NCBI GenBank assembly: GCA_031549265.1
Contig: JAVBQB010000002.1
Span: 186,001-250,000, forward strand
DNA from: JAVBQB01 sp031549265
GTDB taxonomy: Bacteria > Bacillota > Clostridia > Oscillospirales > JAVBQB01
Direction of reading: 5' to 3'
Length of the DNA: 64,000 bases
Shown: piece by piece, positions 1-9,246 of the stretch
Numbering within the stretch: position 1 is the stretch's first letter
How the letters are laid out: each line of letters begins with the position of its first letter
The notes under the pieces: generated by a model
Seen by the model: the letters and a program-made list of their open reading frames with translations, nothing else
What the model was told of the DNA's origin: nothing
The model's database searches: none
Made by a program: the position numbers and the translations under genes

Positions 1-1
1 C

Positions 2-271
2 CGCCGCGTATGCTCGGGCTGCGGCGCGTCCTACCACATAGAGCACAACACGCCGAAAGTGGAAGGAACCTGCGACAAGTGCGGCGGCGGACTTTCACAA
101 AGGTCGGACGACGCGCCCGAAACCGTCCGTGAGCGCCTTTCGGTATTCCACGAGGTCACTGAGCCCATCAAAGGATATTACGAAAAGATGGGCATTCTCA
201 AGATCGTAGTGGTTCAGGAGGGCGTTGAGGCCACCAGCAAACTTGTGTTTGATATACTGGGCCTTAAGTGA
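2..271 (+). CDS. adk: Adenylate kinase, C-terminal part (partial)
   Basis: Only the last 89 codons are in the window; the gene begins before base 1. Adenylate kinase interconverts ATP + AMP and 2 ADP in the cytoplasm. The visible part starts inside the LID domain, with paired cysteines CSGC and, after a 15-residue spacer, CDKC. This four-cysteine set binds zinc in Gram-positive adenylate kinases. The helical end of the CORE domain follows (DDAPETVRERL, then FDILGLK). Its position directly before map is the usual order at the end of the spc ribosomal operon. Only the truncation by the window edge is unusual. Confidence 0.93.
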   Translation, partial: RRVCSGCGASYHIEHNTPKVEGTCDKCGGGLSQRSDDAPETVRERLSVFHEVTEPIKGYYEKMGILKIVVVQEGVEATSKLVFDILGLK

Positions 272-287
272 TATTAGGTTTGATGAA

Positions 288-1043
288 ATGATCACAATAA
301 AGTCTGAGCGAGATCTTGTGTCCATGCGCCGCGCGGGGCAAATTGCCGGAACCGCGCTCGCCATGGCGGGAGAAGCGGTTCGACCGGGAATAACCACGGC
401 GGAACTGGACAGAATCGTAAGAAAATATATCGAATCACAGGGAGCGACGCCGTCTTTTCTCGGATATGGTGGTTTCCCGGCAAGCGCCTGCATATCCATA
501 AATGAGGAGGTCATCCACGGGATACCGTCCTCGCGCAAGGTGCTCAGCGGTGATATCGTCAGCATTGACGTCGGAGCGTATTTCGAAGGCTTCCACGGCG
601 ACACGGCGAACACCTTCTGTGCCGGCGAAGTCTCAAGCGATGCACGGCGGCTGATCGAGGTTACGAAGGAATCGTTCCGCAAAGGCGTTGAGTTCGCAAG
701 GGAAGGATTCCGGGTATCGGACATATCTCACGCGGTTCAGCAGCACGCCGAGGCCAACGGATTTTCAGTAGTGCGTGCCTATACCGGCCACGGGGTCGGC
801 GCGGAGCTGCACGAACAACCGGATGTACCGAACTTCGGCCAGCCCGGCAGGGGTCCCAGACTGCTGCGCGGCATGACTATTGCGGTCGAGCCGATGGTCA
901 ATCAGGGAACCCATGAAATTAAGGTGCTCGGAGACAAGTGGACGGTCGTGACCGCCGACGGCAAACTGGCGGCGCACTACGAACACTCGCTGCTGATAAC
1001 TGACGGCGAGGCCGAGTTGCTGACCTTCGTAGGTGTACCCTGA
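288..1043 (+). CDS. map: Methionine aminopeptidase, type I
   Basis: Removes the initiator methionine from nascent proteins in the cytoplasm. The 251-residue length fits the short type Ia enzymes. The M24 pita-bread fold metal ligands are visible: Asp in SIDVGAYFEGFHGD (two aspartates), His in TGHGVG, Glu in VEPMV and Glu in YEHSLL. I chose ATG at 288 because homologues begin almost directly at the MITIKSERDL block. The longer open frame upstream overlaps adk and has no matching sequence. It lies 16 bases after adk and is followed within one base by the KOW-protein gene, so it is part of the ribosomal supercluster operon. Confidence 0.95.
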   Translation: MITIKSERDLVSMRRAGQIAGTALAMAGEAVRPGITTAELDRIVRKYIESQGATPSFLGYGGFPASACISINEEVIHGIPSSRKVLSGDIVSIDVGAYFEGFHGDTANTFCAGEVSSDARRLIEVTKESFRKGVEFAREGFRVSDISHAVQQHAEANGFSVVRAYTGHGVGAELHEQPDVPNFGQPGRGPRLLRGMTIAVEPMVNQGTHEIKVLGDKWTVVTADGKLAAHYEHSLLITDGEAELLTFVGVP

Positions 1044-1044
1044 C

Positions 1045-1320
1045 ATGGATATAGATAAATCCAGCGTTGTCAGATCGCTTGCGGGTCGCGACGCGGGCAG
1101 GCTCTTTTTCGTATTCCAGGCTGACGCCGAATCGGTGATGCTGGTGGACGGGAAGGTGCGGCCGGTCGAGCGGCCGAAACGCAAAAAAATAAAGCATATT
1201 GAATTCATCGCCGCGCCCAGCTGCAAAACGGCTGATAAGTTAAAAAGCGGCGATAAGGTGACAAACAGTGAGATCAGGAAAACACTCGCGGAGTTTTCGC
1301 GTGAGACCGGGGAGGTATAA
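1045..1320 (+). CDS. KOW-domain RNA-binding protein of the map-infA interval (L14e-like)
   Basis: A 91-residue basic protein between map and infA, a position where many Firmicutes carry a small KOW/SH3-like RNA-binding protein annotated as L14e-like or hypothetical. The N-terminal half ([17 protein letters not shown]) matches the KOW-type beta strand and turn with a conserved glycine. A lysine/arginine-rich stretch ([14 protein letters not shown]) follows. ATG at 1045 lies one base after the map stop, which implies translational coupling; an in-frame codon at 1033 would overlap map. Its function is unproven; a ribosome- or RNA-associated role is inferred from fold and neighbours. Confidence 0.8.
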   Translation: MDIDKSSVVRSLAGRDAGRLFFVFQADAESVMLVDGKVRPVERPKRKKIKHIEFIAAPSCKTADKLKSGDKVTNSEIRKTLAEFSRETGEV

Positions 1321-1322
1321 GT

Positions 1323-1541
1323 TTGGCTAAGGATGACATGATCGAACTTGAAGGCGTGGTTTTGGAAGCCTTGCCGAATGCGATGTTCTCAGTTGACATC
1401 GGAAATTCACATAAGATACTTGCGCATATTTCGGGTAAGCTGAGAATGAATTTTATCCGGATATTACCCGGTGATAAGGTAACTGTTCAGATGTCGCCTT
1501 ATGATTTGACCCGAGGCAGAATCACCTGGAGAAGCAAGTGA
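1323..1541 (+). CDS. infA: Translation initiation factor IF-1
   Basis: A 72-residue OB-fold protein that binds the A site of the 30S subunit during initiation. The sequence is a full-length match to the family: [13 protein letters not shown], the S1-like core and the terminal RGRITWR. Initiation is at TTG (1323), just after the GGGGAGG ribosome site that overlaps the end of the preceding gene. TTG is the only start that gives the invariant MAKDD N-terminus. The gap to the previous stop is only two bases. Confidence 0.96.
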   Translation: MAKDDMIELEGVVLEALPNAMFSVDIGNSHKILAHISGKLRMNFIRILPGDKVTVQMSPYDLTRGRITWRSK

Positions 1542-1593
1542 CCGGTTTTAATCCGGCATTCAAGTGATGCGCAGCCGCAAACGAAATTTATGA

Positions 1594-1755
<162 letters not shown>

Positions 1756-1790
1756 GTAAAGACTTGTTTTATTGTAATGGAGGTAACTAA

Positions 1791-2159
1791 ATGGCACGCA
1801 TATCCGGTGTCGATCTGCCCCGCGAAAAACGCGTGGATATTGGTCTGACATATATTTTCGGAATCGGGAGAAAAACCGCGGACAGCATTTTGGCGGCGAC
1901 AGCCGTTAACCCTGCCACGCGCGTTAAAGATCTCACCGACGATGAGATTTCGAAGCTTCGCGAGTATATCGACAGAGATTGCCGTGTCGAAGGCGACCTG
2001 CGCCGCGACATTGCAATGAACATCAAGCGTCTGGTTGAAATCGGCGCGTATCGCGGCGTGCGCCACCGTAAGGGACTGCCCGTTCGCGGCCAGCGCACGA
2101 AGACCAACGCCCGCACACGCAAGGGCCCCAAGAGAACAATAGCCAACAAGAAGAAATAA
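1791..2159 (+). CDS. rpsM: 30S ribosomal protein S13
   Basis: A 122-residue S13, the normal length. It lies at the head of the 30S subunit and contacts the P-site tRNA and L5. Recognised by [15 protein letters not shown], the helix-hairpin-helix core ([10 protein letters not shown]), the [13 protein letters not shown] block and a basic tail ending in [13 protein letters not shown] clear ribosome site (ATGGAGGTAACTAA) precedes the ATG. rpsK follows 16 bases later. Confidence 0.97.
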   Translation: MARISGVDLPREKRVDIGLTYIFGIGRKTADSILAATAVNPATRVKDLTDDEISKLREYIDRDCRVEGDLRRDIAMNIKRLVEIGAYRGVRHRKGLPVRGQRTKTNARTRKGPKRTIANKKK

Positions 2160-2175
2160 GGAGGAGTGGGACTTT

Positions 2176-2586
2176 ATGGCAGCACCTGGCAAAGGCGGCG
2201 CGAGAAGAATCGCGACAAGAAAACGCCGTGAGCGCAAGAATATTGAGAAGGGCGCGGCACACATCCGCTCCTCGTTCAACAATACTATGGTCACGATTAC
2301 CGACCTGAACGGCAACGCGCTTTCATGGGCGTCGTCGGGCGGACTGGGTTTTCGCGGATCGCGCAAGTCAACCCCCTATGCCGCGCAGATGGCCGCCGAA
2401 ACCGCGGCGAAAGCGGCTATGGAGCATGGGCTCAAAACTGTTGAAGTATTCGTAAAAGGACCCGGATCCGGACGTGAGGCGGCAATCCGCGCGCTTCAGG
2501 CCGCCGGACTCGAGGTCAATATGATCAAAGACGTAACACCGATCCCGCATAATGGATGCCGCCCGCCCAAGAGGCGCCGCGTCTAA
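2176..2586 (+). CDS. rpsK: 30S ribosomal protein S11
   Basis: A 136-residue S11, part of the platform of the 30S subunit near the E site. Diagnostic stretches are [36 protein letters not shown] and the C-terminal [18 protein letters not shown]. The N-terminus is slightly longer than in Bacillus S11, with a small basic extension. The ribosome site AAGGAGGAG lies shortly before the ATG at 2176. The stop is 40 bases before rpsD. Confidence 0.97.
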   Translation: MAAPGKGGARRIATRKRRERKNIEKGAAHIRSSFNNTMVTITDLNGNALSWASSGGLGFRGSRKSTPYAAQMAAETAAKAAMEHGLKTVEVFVKGPGSGREAAIRALQAAGLEVNMIKDVTPIPHNGCRPPKRRRV

Positions 2587-2626
2587 TCTGAACTCTTGCT
2601 GCATATATATTGGAGGTGCACATTTA

Positions 2627-3253
2627 TTGGCTAGATATACAGAAGCCGTATGCAGGCTTTGCCGCCGCGAGGGAATGAAACTATTCCTCAAAGGCGACCG
2701 TTGCTACAGTGATAAGTGCGGCGTTGTCCGCCGTGCCTACCCGCCCGGACAGCATGGGCAGGGCCGCAAAAAGCCCAGCGAATATGGCCTGCAATCCCGT
2801 GAAAAACAGAAAACAAGGCGTTTTTACGGCGTTTTGGAATCGCAGTTTGCGAAATATTTCGATATGGCAGCGAAGCAAAAAGGACAAACCGGCGAAAACC
2901 TCCTGCGTATCCTCGAAACCAGGCTGGACAACGTCGTTTATCGCCTTGGCTTTGCCATGTCCCGCGCCGAGTCGCGTCAATTGGTCCGCCACTGCCATTT
3001 TATGGTCAACGGACGCAAGGTGAACATTCCGTCTTTCCTGGTTAAGGAAGGCGACGTTATCGCGCTCAAAGACAAGAGCCGCAGTCTTGACAAGTTTAAG
3101 AACTCAATCGAGGCAAACGAAGCCAGAGTTCCGCCCAAGTGGCTGGACTATAATAAGAATACCTGTGAAGCGAAAATTATCGCGCTGCCTGCGAGAGAGG
3201 ATATAGACTTGCCGGTCGAGGAACATTTGATTGTTGAGCTATACTCCAAGTAA
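2627..3253 (+). CDS. rpsD: 30S ribosomal protein S4 (zinc-binding form)
   Basis: A 208-residue primary 16S rRNA-binding protein and, in Bacillus, a translational repressor of its own gene. The start is the TTG at 2627, placed about ten bases after TTGGAGG; this gives the expected [16 protein letters not shown]-terminus. A longer open frame from 2552 would overlap rpsK. Cysteines at CRLC, then C and C in DRCYSDKC, show the zinc-containing form. The S4 RNA-binding domain ([19 protein letters not shown]) and the terminal ELYSK are intact. Confidence 0.96.
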   Translation: MARYTEAVCRLCRREGMKLFLKGDRCYSDKCGVVRRAYPPGQHGQGRKKPSEYGLQSREKQKTRRFYGVLESQFAKYFDMAAKQKGQTGENLLRILETRLDNVVYRLGFAMSRAESRQLVRHCHFMVNGRKVNIPSFLVKEGDVIALKDKSRSLDKFKNSIEANEARVPPKWLDYNKNTCEAKIIALPAREDIDLPVEEHLIVELYSK

Positions 3254-3282
3254 TATCAGCGCGAGGGAGAGCTACGCTGATA
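3254..3282 (+). other. Hairpin in the rpsD-rpoA spacer
   Basis: Perfect 8-bp inverted repeat TATCAGCG / CGCTGATA (arms 3254-3261 and 3275-3282) directly after the rpsD stop. No uridine run follows, so it is not a simple terminator. It could be an mRNA-stabilising or processing element, or part of an S4-responsive structure. That function is inference; the repeat itself is seen. Confidence 0.5.
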
Positions 3283-3355
3283 GACTTCGGTACAGTCCGG
3301 AACCGATCGCTGTTTGGTTTTCGGCTCTGGTATCTGACAAGGAGGGTAACAGTCA

Positions 3356-4309
3356 ATGTCAATGGTAGAAATTGAAAAGCCGCGCATAGAATGTATCGAA
3401 TTGCCCGAAGAGAAGTCTTACGGAAAATTTGTTGTTGAACCGCTGGAACGCGGTTACGGCACCACACTCGGAAACTCACTGCGCAGAATTCTTCTGTCGT
3501 CGCTGCCAGGCATTGCAGTAACGTCCATCAAAATCGCCGGCGTGCAAAACGAGTTTTCGATTATTCCCGGAGTTAAAGAGGACGTCGCCGAGATAGTGCT
3601 GAACGTAAAGGGCATCGTCGCCAGGCTGCACTGCTCGACGGTTAAGACGATATATATAGAAGCAATGGGCGAGCGCGAAGTATGCGCCGGAGATATCAAG
3701 GCCGACAGCGAAGTCGAGATCCTGAATCCTGAGCTGCATATTGCGACACTCGGCCCGGACGCCCGCTTCAACATGGAACTGACGCTCAGTCATGGGCGCG
3801 GATACGTTCCTGCCGAGCGCAACAAGCCCGCGCAGTCCATAATCGGCCTGATCCCCGTAGACTCGATTTATACGCCGGTGCACAAGGTCAACTATACGGT
3901 TGAGAACACCCGCGTCGGCAATATGACCGACTTCGACAAGCTGACGCTCGAAGTTTGGACCAACTCGATCATTTGCCCGAGAGACGCGGTTTCGCTCGGA
4001 GCAAAGATACTCTCCGACCACCTGCTTCTTTTTACCGATCTTTCTGAAGTCATCGGCAATAAGTCGACGGTCGTTGACAAGCCCGAAGCCCACAGGGACA
4101 AGGTACTGGAAATGACCATCGAGGAACTGGATCTGTCGGTCAGGTCGTTCAACTGTCTCAAACGCGCTGGCATCAATACAGTTGAAGATCTTATCAACAA
4201 GTCGGAAGAGGATATGATGAAGGTGCGCAACCTCGGGCGCAAATCGCTTGAGGAAGTTATGCACAAGCTGGACGCCATGGGGCTTTCCCTGGTTTCCGAG
4301 GAAAACTAA
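3356..4309 (+). CDS. rpoA: DNA-directed RNA polymerase subunit alpha
   Basis: A 317-residue alpha subunit, the usual length. The N-terminal domain (about residues 1-230) that dimerises and nucleates RNA polymerase assembly is marked by [22 protein letters not shown]. After a short linker, the C-terminal domain (about 250-317) that contacts UP elements and activators shows [17 protein letters not shown] and [10 protein letters not shown] strong AAGGAGGGT ribosome site precedes ATG 3356; a second in-frame ATG is two codons later. It is followed by rplQ as in most bacteria. Confidence 0.98.
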   Translation: MSMVEIEKPRIECIELPEEKSYGKFVVEPLERGYGTTLGNSLRRILLSSLPGIAVTSIKIAGVQNEFSIIPGVKEDVAEIVLNVKGIVARLHCSTVKTIYIEAMGEREVCAGDIKADSEVEILNPELHIATLGPDARFNMELTLSHGRGYVPAERNKPAQSIIGLIPVDSIYTPVHKVNYTVENTRVGNMTDFDKLTLEVWTNSIICPRDAVSLGAKILSDHLLLFTDLSEVIGNKSTVVDKPEAHRDKVLEMTIEELDLSVRSFNCLKRAGINTVEDLINKSEEDMMKVRNLGRKSLEEVMHKLDAMGLSLVSEEN

Positions 4310-4335
4310 AGCACGTTTATTAGGAGGATTACGAT

Positions 4336-4677
4336 ATGCCTGGACTCCGCAAGCTGGGCCGCCCGACCGATCAGAGAATGGCAATGCTGCGCGCGATGGT
4401 GACTTTTTTGCTTGAAAAGGGCAAGATTGAAACCACCATTACCCGCGCAAAAGAGGTCGGACCGATAGCTGAACACATGATTACCCTCGGCAAGAAGAAT
4501 AATCTTGCCTCTGTTCGCCGCGCAATGGCTTTCATTACGAAAGAAGACGTAGTTAAAAAGCTTTTTGCCGAAATCGCACCCAAGTACGAAAGCAGAAACG
4601 GCGGATACACACGCATTGTCCGAATTGGCCCCCGCCGCGGAGATGGCGCCGAAATGGCGATTATCGAGCTGGTCTGA
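4336..4677 (+). CDS. rplQ: 50S ribosomal protein L17
   Basis: A 113-residue L17 located near the exit of the polypeptide tunnel. Family blocks seen: [17 protein letters not shown], the helix [12 protein letters not shown], and the terminal [18 protein letters not shown]. The ribosome site TAGGAGGATT lies ahead of ATG 4336. This is the last gene of the ribosomal cluster, and a hairpin with a T-tract lies about 180 bases downstream. Confidence 0.97.
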   Translation: MPGLRKLGRPTDQRMAMLRAMVTFLLEKGKIETTITRAKEVGPIAEHMITLGKKNNLASVRRAMAFITKEDVVKKLFAEIAPKYESRNGGYTRIVRIGPRRGDGAEMAIIELV

Positions 4678-4859
4678 TCTAACTGCTAATTAATATTGCA
4701 AAGCCTGCTCCGAACCGCGACACGTTTACGCCCGCAACACTCTGTAATTGGCGGACTGCCGATCGACTGGCTATTTATGCCGAGTTTGATTCGACAGTCT
4801 TGTGCCGTTGCATGAGTGTTCCGCTGCTCGGACAGGAATTGAGGTAATACTCAGTTAAT

Positions 4860-4891
4860 AACCGCCTAAACGAGAGTTTCTGGCGGTTTTT
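4860..4891 (+). terminator. Probable rho-independent terminator after rplQ
   Basis: Stem AACCGCC (4860-4866) / GGCGGTT (4882-4888) with a 15-base loop, followed by a run of five T. It probably closes the ribosomal operon before tadA. The loop is rather long, so efficiency is uncertain. The rest of the 4678-4924 spacer holds nothing else that I recognise. Confidence 0.6.
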
Positions 4892-4924
4892 GGCAATATC
4901 TGCAATATTATGTGACGAACATAC

Positions 4925-5371
4925 ATGATGGATTTTGAATATTATATGAGCGAGGCGTTGAAACAGGCGCGGCTCGCGTACAATGCGGGTGAGGCGCCGG
5001 TTGGCGCTGTCGTCGTTTATGACGGCGCTATAATCGGCCGCGGACACAACAGGCGGGAAATCGACGCCGACGCGCTCGCACACGCCGAACTAATGGCAAT
5101 CTCCGAAGCTAACAAGGCAATCGGAAAATGGCGCCTCTCCGGGTGTTCACTTTTTGTGACGTTGGAGCCCTGCCCGATGTGTGCCGGAGCGATAATAAAT
5201 TCGCGCATAGACAGCGTTGTTTTCGGAGCGCGCGACCCAAAGGCGGGCGCGTGCGGCAGCGTAATCAACCTGTTCGAGGAAGCTTTCAATCACAAACCCA
5301 AAGTCTATGCGGGAATTATGTCGAGCGAGTGCGGCTTGCTGCTGTCCGAGTTTTTCAAAACCTTGCGTTGA
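4925..5371 (+). CDS. tadA: tRNA-specific adenosine-34 deaminase
   Basis: Converts the wobble adenosine of tRNA-Arg(ACG) to inosine. The 148-residue protein is a typical TadA. The cytidine/deoxycytidylate deaminase fold has the zinc site His-Ala-Glu (LAHAELMAI, Glu as proton shuttle) and Pro-Cys-x2-Cys (EPCPMCAGAI). The conserved GARDPKAGACGS block follows. Two ATG codons lie in tandem at 4925 and 4928; the ribosome site is weak. It stands alone between the ribosomal operon terminator and glgP. Confidence 0.94.
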   Translation: MMDFEYYMSEALKQARLAYNAGEAPVGAVVVYDGAIIGRGHNRREIDADALAHAELMAISEANKAIGKWRLSGCSLFVTLEPCPMCAGAIINSRIDSVVFGARDPKAGACGSVINLFEEAFNHKPKVYAGIMSSECGLLLSEFFKTLR

Positions 5372-5466
5372 GTTAATCGGCTGCAGCGCTTCAACATTTC
5401 GAGCGGCGTCGCTAATATAACCGTCCGGCGGACTACAAATGGCACAAGATGATTTTGGAGCTGAAT

Positions 5467-7884
5467 ATGCAAAATAATATGACCACCGAAGAGCTCAAAA
5501 CTGCGATAGCGGGAAAGCTCCACCACCATTTCGGCAGAACTGTGGCCGACGCGACTACGGTACAGTTGTTCAGGGCTTGCGCTCTGGTAATGCGCGATAT
5601 AATGTCCCATTTTTTGATTAATCACGCAAATCAGGAAACGCCGCCCGATACGCGGCAGGTGCACTATCTGTCACTCGAATTCTTACTCGGCAGGTCGCTG
5701 ATGAAAAACGCCTTTAATCTCGGACTGCTCAACAATCTTAAAGATGCTCTGGCGTCATTTAACGTCGACCCGACAGAGGTTTTTGAAACCGAGCCCGACC
5801 CAGGGCTTGGCAACGGAGGTCTGGGCAGACTGGCCGCCTGCTACATAGACTCTATGACTACGCTGGACATTCCGGCAACCGGATATTCGATGTGCTATGA
5901 ATTCGGCATCTTTCGCCAGAAAATAATTGACGGCTGTCAGATCGAAATGCCGGACGACTGGAAAGACGTCGGCGATGTCTGGCTCATTCCGCGCCTTGAC
6001 GAGATTGAGGAAGTCCGTTTTGGCGGCGTTGTGGATCAGCAGTGGGAAAACGGCAAGCTCAGAATCGACCACCGCGATTATGTCACGGTCAAGGCTGTTC
6101 CGATGGACATGCCCATTTCGGGCTACAATACAAATCACGTCAATCTGCTCCGCCTCTGGGACGCAAAGTCCCCGACGCCTATTGACCTCGGTCTGTTCTC
6201 GCGCGGTGAGTATATGAAAGCCGTCGAACAGCACGCTATGGCTGAGCTGATCACGAAAGTGCTGTATCCGGACGACAACCATTTTGAGGGCAAGTCGCTG
6301 CGGCTTAAACAACAGTATTTCTTTGTCTCGGCGACGGTGCAAAACATCGTCCGTCGCCATAAGAAGAAAAAGCCGAGCTTCGGCAGCTTTCATCTGGAGC
6401 ATGTCATTCATATCAACGATACACATCCGGCGTTGGTGATTCCCGAGCTCATGCGCATTCTGCTCGACCAGGAAGGTTACTCCTGGGATACCGCGTGGTA
6501 TATAGTCACGCATTCTGTCGCATACACCAATCATACCGTTATGGCTGAGGCGCTGGAACGCTGGCCGCAACAGCTGTTTATCATGCTGTTGCCCCGAGTT
6601 TGGGATATTTTATGTGAAATAAACAGATGGTATATAGAAAACTTGCAGGTGCGATATCCGCATGATCAGGAAAAAATATCGAAGATGGCAATAGTTTGGG
6701 ACGGCGAGGTGCGCATGGCCAATCTGTGCGCCGCGGTCTGCTACGCGATCAACGGAGTTTCGGAGCTGCACAGCAACCTGCTGCGCACTAATGTATTCAA
6801 AGATGTTTATGACAGCCATCCTTCCAAGTTTCATAATGTGACGAACGGCATCGACCATCGCCGCTGGCTGGCGCAGATCAACCCCGGGCTGCACGATATG
6901 ATAACTGAGCTTATCGGAGACCGTTATTTGGTTGAACCCTCACAGCTTCAACGGCTGGACGAATTTGCGGGCGACGAATCGGTGCTGATGAACCTTGCCG
7001 CGATCAAGCGCCGCAATAAGCGCAGAATGGCCGACTACATCTTCAAAAACGCGGGCGTGCTGGTCGATCCGGACTCGATGTTCGACGTCCAGGTCAAACG
7101 GCTGCACGAGTACAAACGCCAGATGCTGAACGTTTTTCATGTTATTCATCTGTACAATTTGATACGAGACAATCCGAGTATTGAAATGCGGCCGAGGACG
7201 GTTATTTTCGGCGCGAAGGCTGCACCTGGATACCACACTGCCAAACGGATAATCCAGCTGATTTGCTGTGTCGCCGAGCAGATAAACTCCGATCCGATTG
7301 TGGCCGACCGGCTCAAAGTAGTCTTTTTGGAAAACTACTGCGTGTCTCAGGCCGAGGTGCTGATGCCCGCAAGCGAGTTGTCCGAACAGATTTCGCTGGC
7401 GTCTACCGAAGCGTCGGGCACCGGCAACATGAAATTCATGATTAATGGCGCGCTGACAATTGGCACGCTGGACGGCGCGAACATCGAGATTGCCGAACGC
7501 GCAGGGGACGATAACGCGTTTATTTTCGGTCTTCACGCCGAAGATGTCCTGTTGCTTCAGCGTGACCAGTCGTATATTCCGTCGCAATATTACAACAAAA
7601 ATGCTGATTTGCGCAGAATTGTAGATGAGATGGCGTCCGGATTCTCGGGCAAGGCGTTTCAGGATCTGGTCGACGGACTGCTCATCGGCGCAAACGCTCC
7701 GCCCGATCGTTATTTTCTGCTTGCCGACTTTGATTCCTATTGCGACGCGCACCTGCGGGCTGAAAAGCATTACGCCGACCTGATTGCATGGAACCGGTCG
7801 TCTCTTGCAAACATTGCAGGAGCTGGCCACTTCGCGGCTGACCGGAGCATTGAACAATACAAAAAGTATATTTGGAAGAATTAA
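5467..7884 (+). CDS. glgP: Glycogen/starch phosphorylase
   Basis: Phosphorolyses alpha-1,4-glucan to glucose-1-phosphate with a PLP cofactor. The protein of about 805 residues matches the GT35 family over its full length. Seen are EPDPGLGNGGLGRLAACY near residue 110, the region HINDTHPALVIPELMR, and the PLP lysine in GTGNMKFMINGALT followed by IGTLDGANIEI. I placed the start at ATG 5467 because GGAG at 5456-5459 is correctly spaced for it; ATG 5449 would overlap that site. No other glycogen gene is in the window. An esterase gene follows 30 bases later, probably co-transcribed. Confidence 0.95.
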   Translation: MQNNMTTEELKTAIAGKLHHHFGRTVADATTVQLFRACALVMRDIMSHFLINHANQETPPDTRQVHYLSLEFLLGRSLMKNAFNLGLLNNLKDALASFNVDPTEVFETEPDPGLGNGGLGRLAACYIDSMTTLDIPATGYSMCYEFGIFRQKIIDGCQIEMPDDWKDVGDVWLIPRLDEIEEVRFGGVVDQQWENGKLRIDHRDYVTVKAVPMDMPISGYNTNHVNLLRLWDAKSPTPIDLGLFSRGEYMKAVEQHAMAELITKVLYPDDNHFEGKSLRLKQQYFFVSATVQNIVRRHKKKKPSFGSFHLEHVIHINDTHPALVIPELMRILLDQEGYSWDTAWYIVTHSVAYTNHTVMAEALERWPQQLFIMLLPRVWDILCEINRWYIENLQVRYPHDQEKISKMAIVWDGEVRMANLCAAVCYAINGVSELHSNLLRTNVFKDVYDSHPSKFHNVTNGIDHRRWLAQINPGLHDMITELIGDRYLVEPSQLQRLDEFAGDESVLMNLAAIKRRNKRRMADYIFKNAGVLVDPDSMFDVQVKRLHEYKRQMLNVFHVIHLYNLIRDNPSIEMRPRTVIFGAKAAPGYHTAKRIIQLICCVAEQINSDPIVADRLKVVFLENYCVSQAEVLMPASELSEQISLASTEASGTGNMKFMINGALTIGTLDGANIEIAERAGDDNAFIFGLHAEDVLLLQRDQSYIPSQYYNKNADLRRIVDEMASGFSGKAFQDLVDGLLIGANAPPDRYFLLADFDSYCDAHLRAEKHYADLIAWNRSSLANIAGAGHFAADRSIEQYKKYIWKN

Positions 7885-7914
7885 TTACACGTATCAGGAG
7901 GGGAGGTCAAGCCG

Positions 7915-8685
7915 TTGGCGTTGCTCCAGTACAGTTTTTACTCGCAGTCTCTTTATATGGAAACCGCGGTCAATGTCGCTCTCCCATTCTATAAATATGG
8001 TGACGCGCGCTCGAAATTTGAAGATGGCGGCCGGTTTCCGGCGGTTTATCTGCTGCACGGGATGGGTGACGACCATACCAGCTGGGTCAGGTATGCCGCC
8101 ATTGAACAGCTGGCAATCAGCAGCGGCGTTACAGTTGTCATGCCGCAGGGGCACAACAGCTTTTACTGCAATAACAGACGTGCAAAATACGCGGAGTATA
8201 TTGGCGTCGAGTTGCCTGCCCATATGGAAACGTTGCTGCCGCTCTCTCGAAAGAGGGATGAACGCTTTATTGCGGGCATTTCGATGGGCGGTTACGGCGC
8301 TTTCCGGACGGCGCTCGCCAATCCGGGTACATTTGGCCGCGCGGCGTCGCTGTCCGGCGCGCTTGACGTTGAACTTCTGCTTGGACATGAGCGGGGCGCA
8401 ACCCTACTTGGGTCGGTTTTCGGCGAGGCGGGAAGCGTTGCAGGCACCGAAAACGATCTTTATCACTTGATTGCCAATTTGGTGCGCGGCGGCGCGGATA
8501 TTCCACGGCTTTTCGCTTGCTGCGGAACGGACGACCAGCTGGTTGAACTAAACAACTACTTTTGCGCGAAAGCCGCAAAGCTCGGGCTGGACATTGATTA
8601 CCGAACTGGCCAGGGCTTGCATGACTGGCAGTTCTGGACGCGATGGCTGCCGGTGGCGTTTGACTGGCTGCTGGACAGAGACTAA
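7915..8685 (+). CDS. Alpha/beta-hydrolase esterase (tributyrin/D-type esterase family)
   Basis: A 256-residue cytoplasmic esterase of the Esterase_D-like family. The nucleophile elbow is Gly-x-Ser-x-Gly in GISMGGYGAF. The oxyanion region is VYLLHGMGDDHTSW and a C-terminal histidine is in LHDWQFW, completing a plausible triad with an Asp near CGTDDQLV. The start is TTG 7915, just after a strong GGAGGGGAGG site. Members hydrolyse short acyl esters or S-formylglutathione; the native substrate here is unknown. It follows glgP, so an acetylated-carbohydrate substrate is possible but not shown. Confidence 0.85.
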   Translation: MALLQYSFYSQSLYMETAVNVALPFYKYGDARSKFEDGGRFPAVYLLHGMGDDHTSWVRYAAIEQLAISSGVTVVMPQGHNSFYCNNRRAKYAEYIGVELPAHMETLLPLSRKRDERFIAGISMGGYGAFRTALANPGTFGRAASLSGALDVELLLGHERGATLLGSVFGEAGSVAGTENDLYHLIANLVRGGADIPRLFACCGTDDQLVELNNYFCAKAAKLGLDIDYRTGQGLHDWQFWTRWLPVAFDWLLDRD

Positions 8686-8733
8686 ATAAAAAACCGCGCC
8701 TTGGAACTATATCCATGGCGCGGTGATTTTTTT
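8686..8733. terminator. Bidirectional terminator between the esterase and ilvN genes
   Basis: Stem ACCGCGCC (8693-8700) / GGCGCGGT (8717-8724) with A-rich sequence to the left and seven T to the right. It can end transcription from both converging genes. Confidence 0.88.
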
Positions 8734-8736
8734 GCC

Positions 8737-9246
8737 TTATTCGACGGGGGGCTCCGACCCCAGCGGATCGCTGCTGCGGGAGAGGCCGGTGATGCCCGTC
8801 CGGCTGAGTTCCAATATGCCGTATGGCCGCATCAGCTCCAAGAAGGCCGATATCTTCTGCGCCTCGCCGGTCATCTCAATGATCATGGACTGCGGCGAAA
8901 GGTCGATTACGCTCGCGCGGAACACGTGAACAGCCTCTATAATTGATCCGCGGACGGACGGGGTGGCGTTAACCTTGACAAGGCAGAGCTCGCGGCATGC
9001 GGAGTTGTCCGGCGGCAGACTGGCGACGTATCGGACGTCGTAAAGCTTCTGCAGCTGCTTTTTGATCTGGTCGAGGACATGGTCGTCACCCATGACCACG
9101 ATGGTCATGCGCGAAACCGACGGATCCTCGGTGACGCCGACAGTCAGAGACTCGATATTGTAGCCCCGGCGGGCGAACAGTCCGGCAATGCGCGTCAGCG
9201 CGCCAAAATGATTGGATACCAGCACAGAAATAACGTGTTGCTGCAT
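8737..9246 (-). CDS. ilvN: Acetolactate synthase, small regulatory subunit
   Basis: Regulatory partner of IlvB in branched-chain amino acid synthesis; it mediates feedback inhibition by valine. The 169-residue length fits. The N-terminal ACT domain shows VLVSNHFGALTRIAGLFARRGYNIESL, and the C-terminal domain resembles that of Bacillus IlvH. The ATG (9246) shares one base with the ilvB stop, so the two are translationally coupled. The C-terminal tail is short and Ser/Pro-rich. Confidence 0.95.
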   Translation of the reverse strand: MQQHVISVLVSNHFGALTRIAGLFARRGYNIESLTVGVTEDPSVSRMTIVVMGDDHVLDQIKKQLQKLYDVRYVASLPPDNSACRELCLVKVNATPSVRGSIIEAVHVFRASVIDLSPQSMIIEMTGEAQKISAFLELMRPYGILELSRTGITGLSRSSDPLGSEPPVE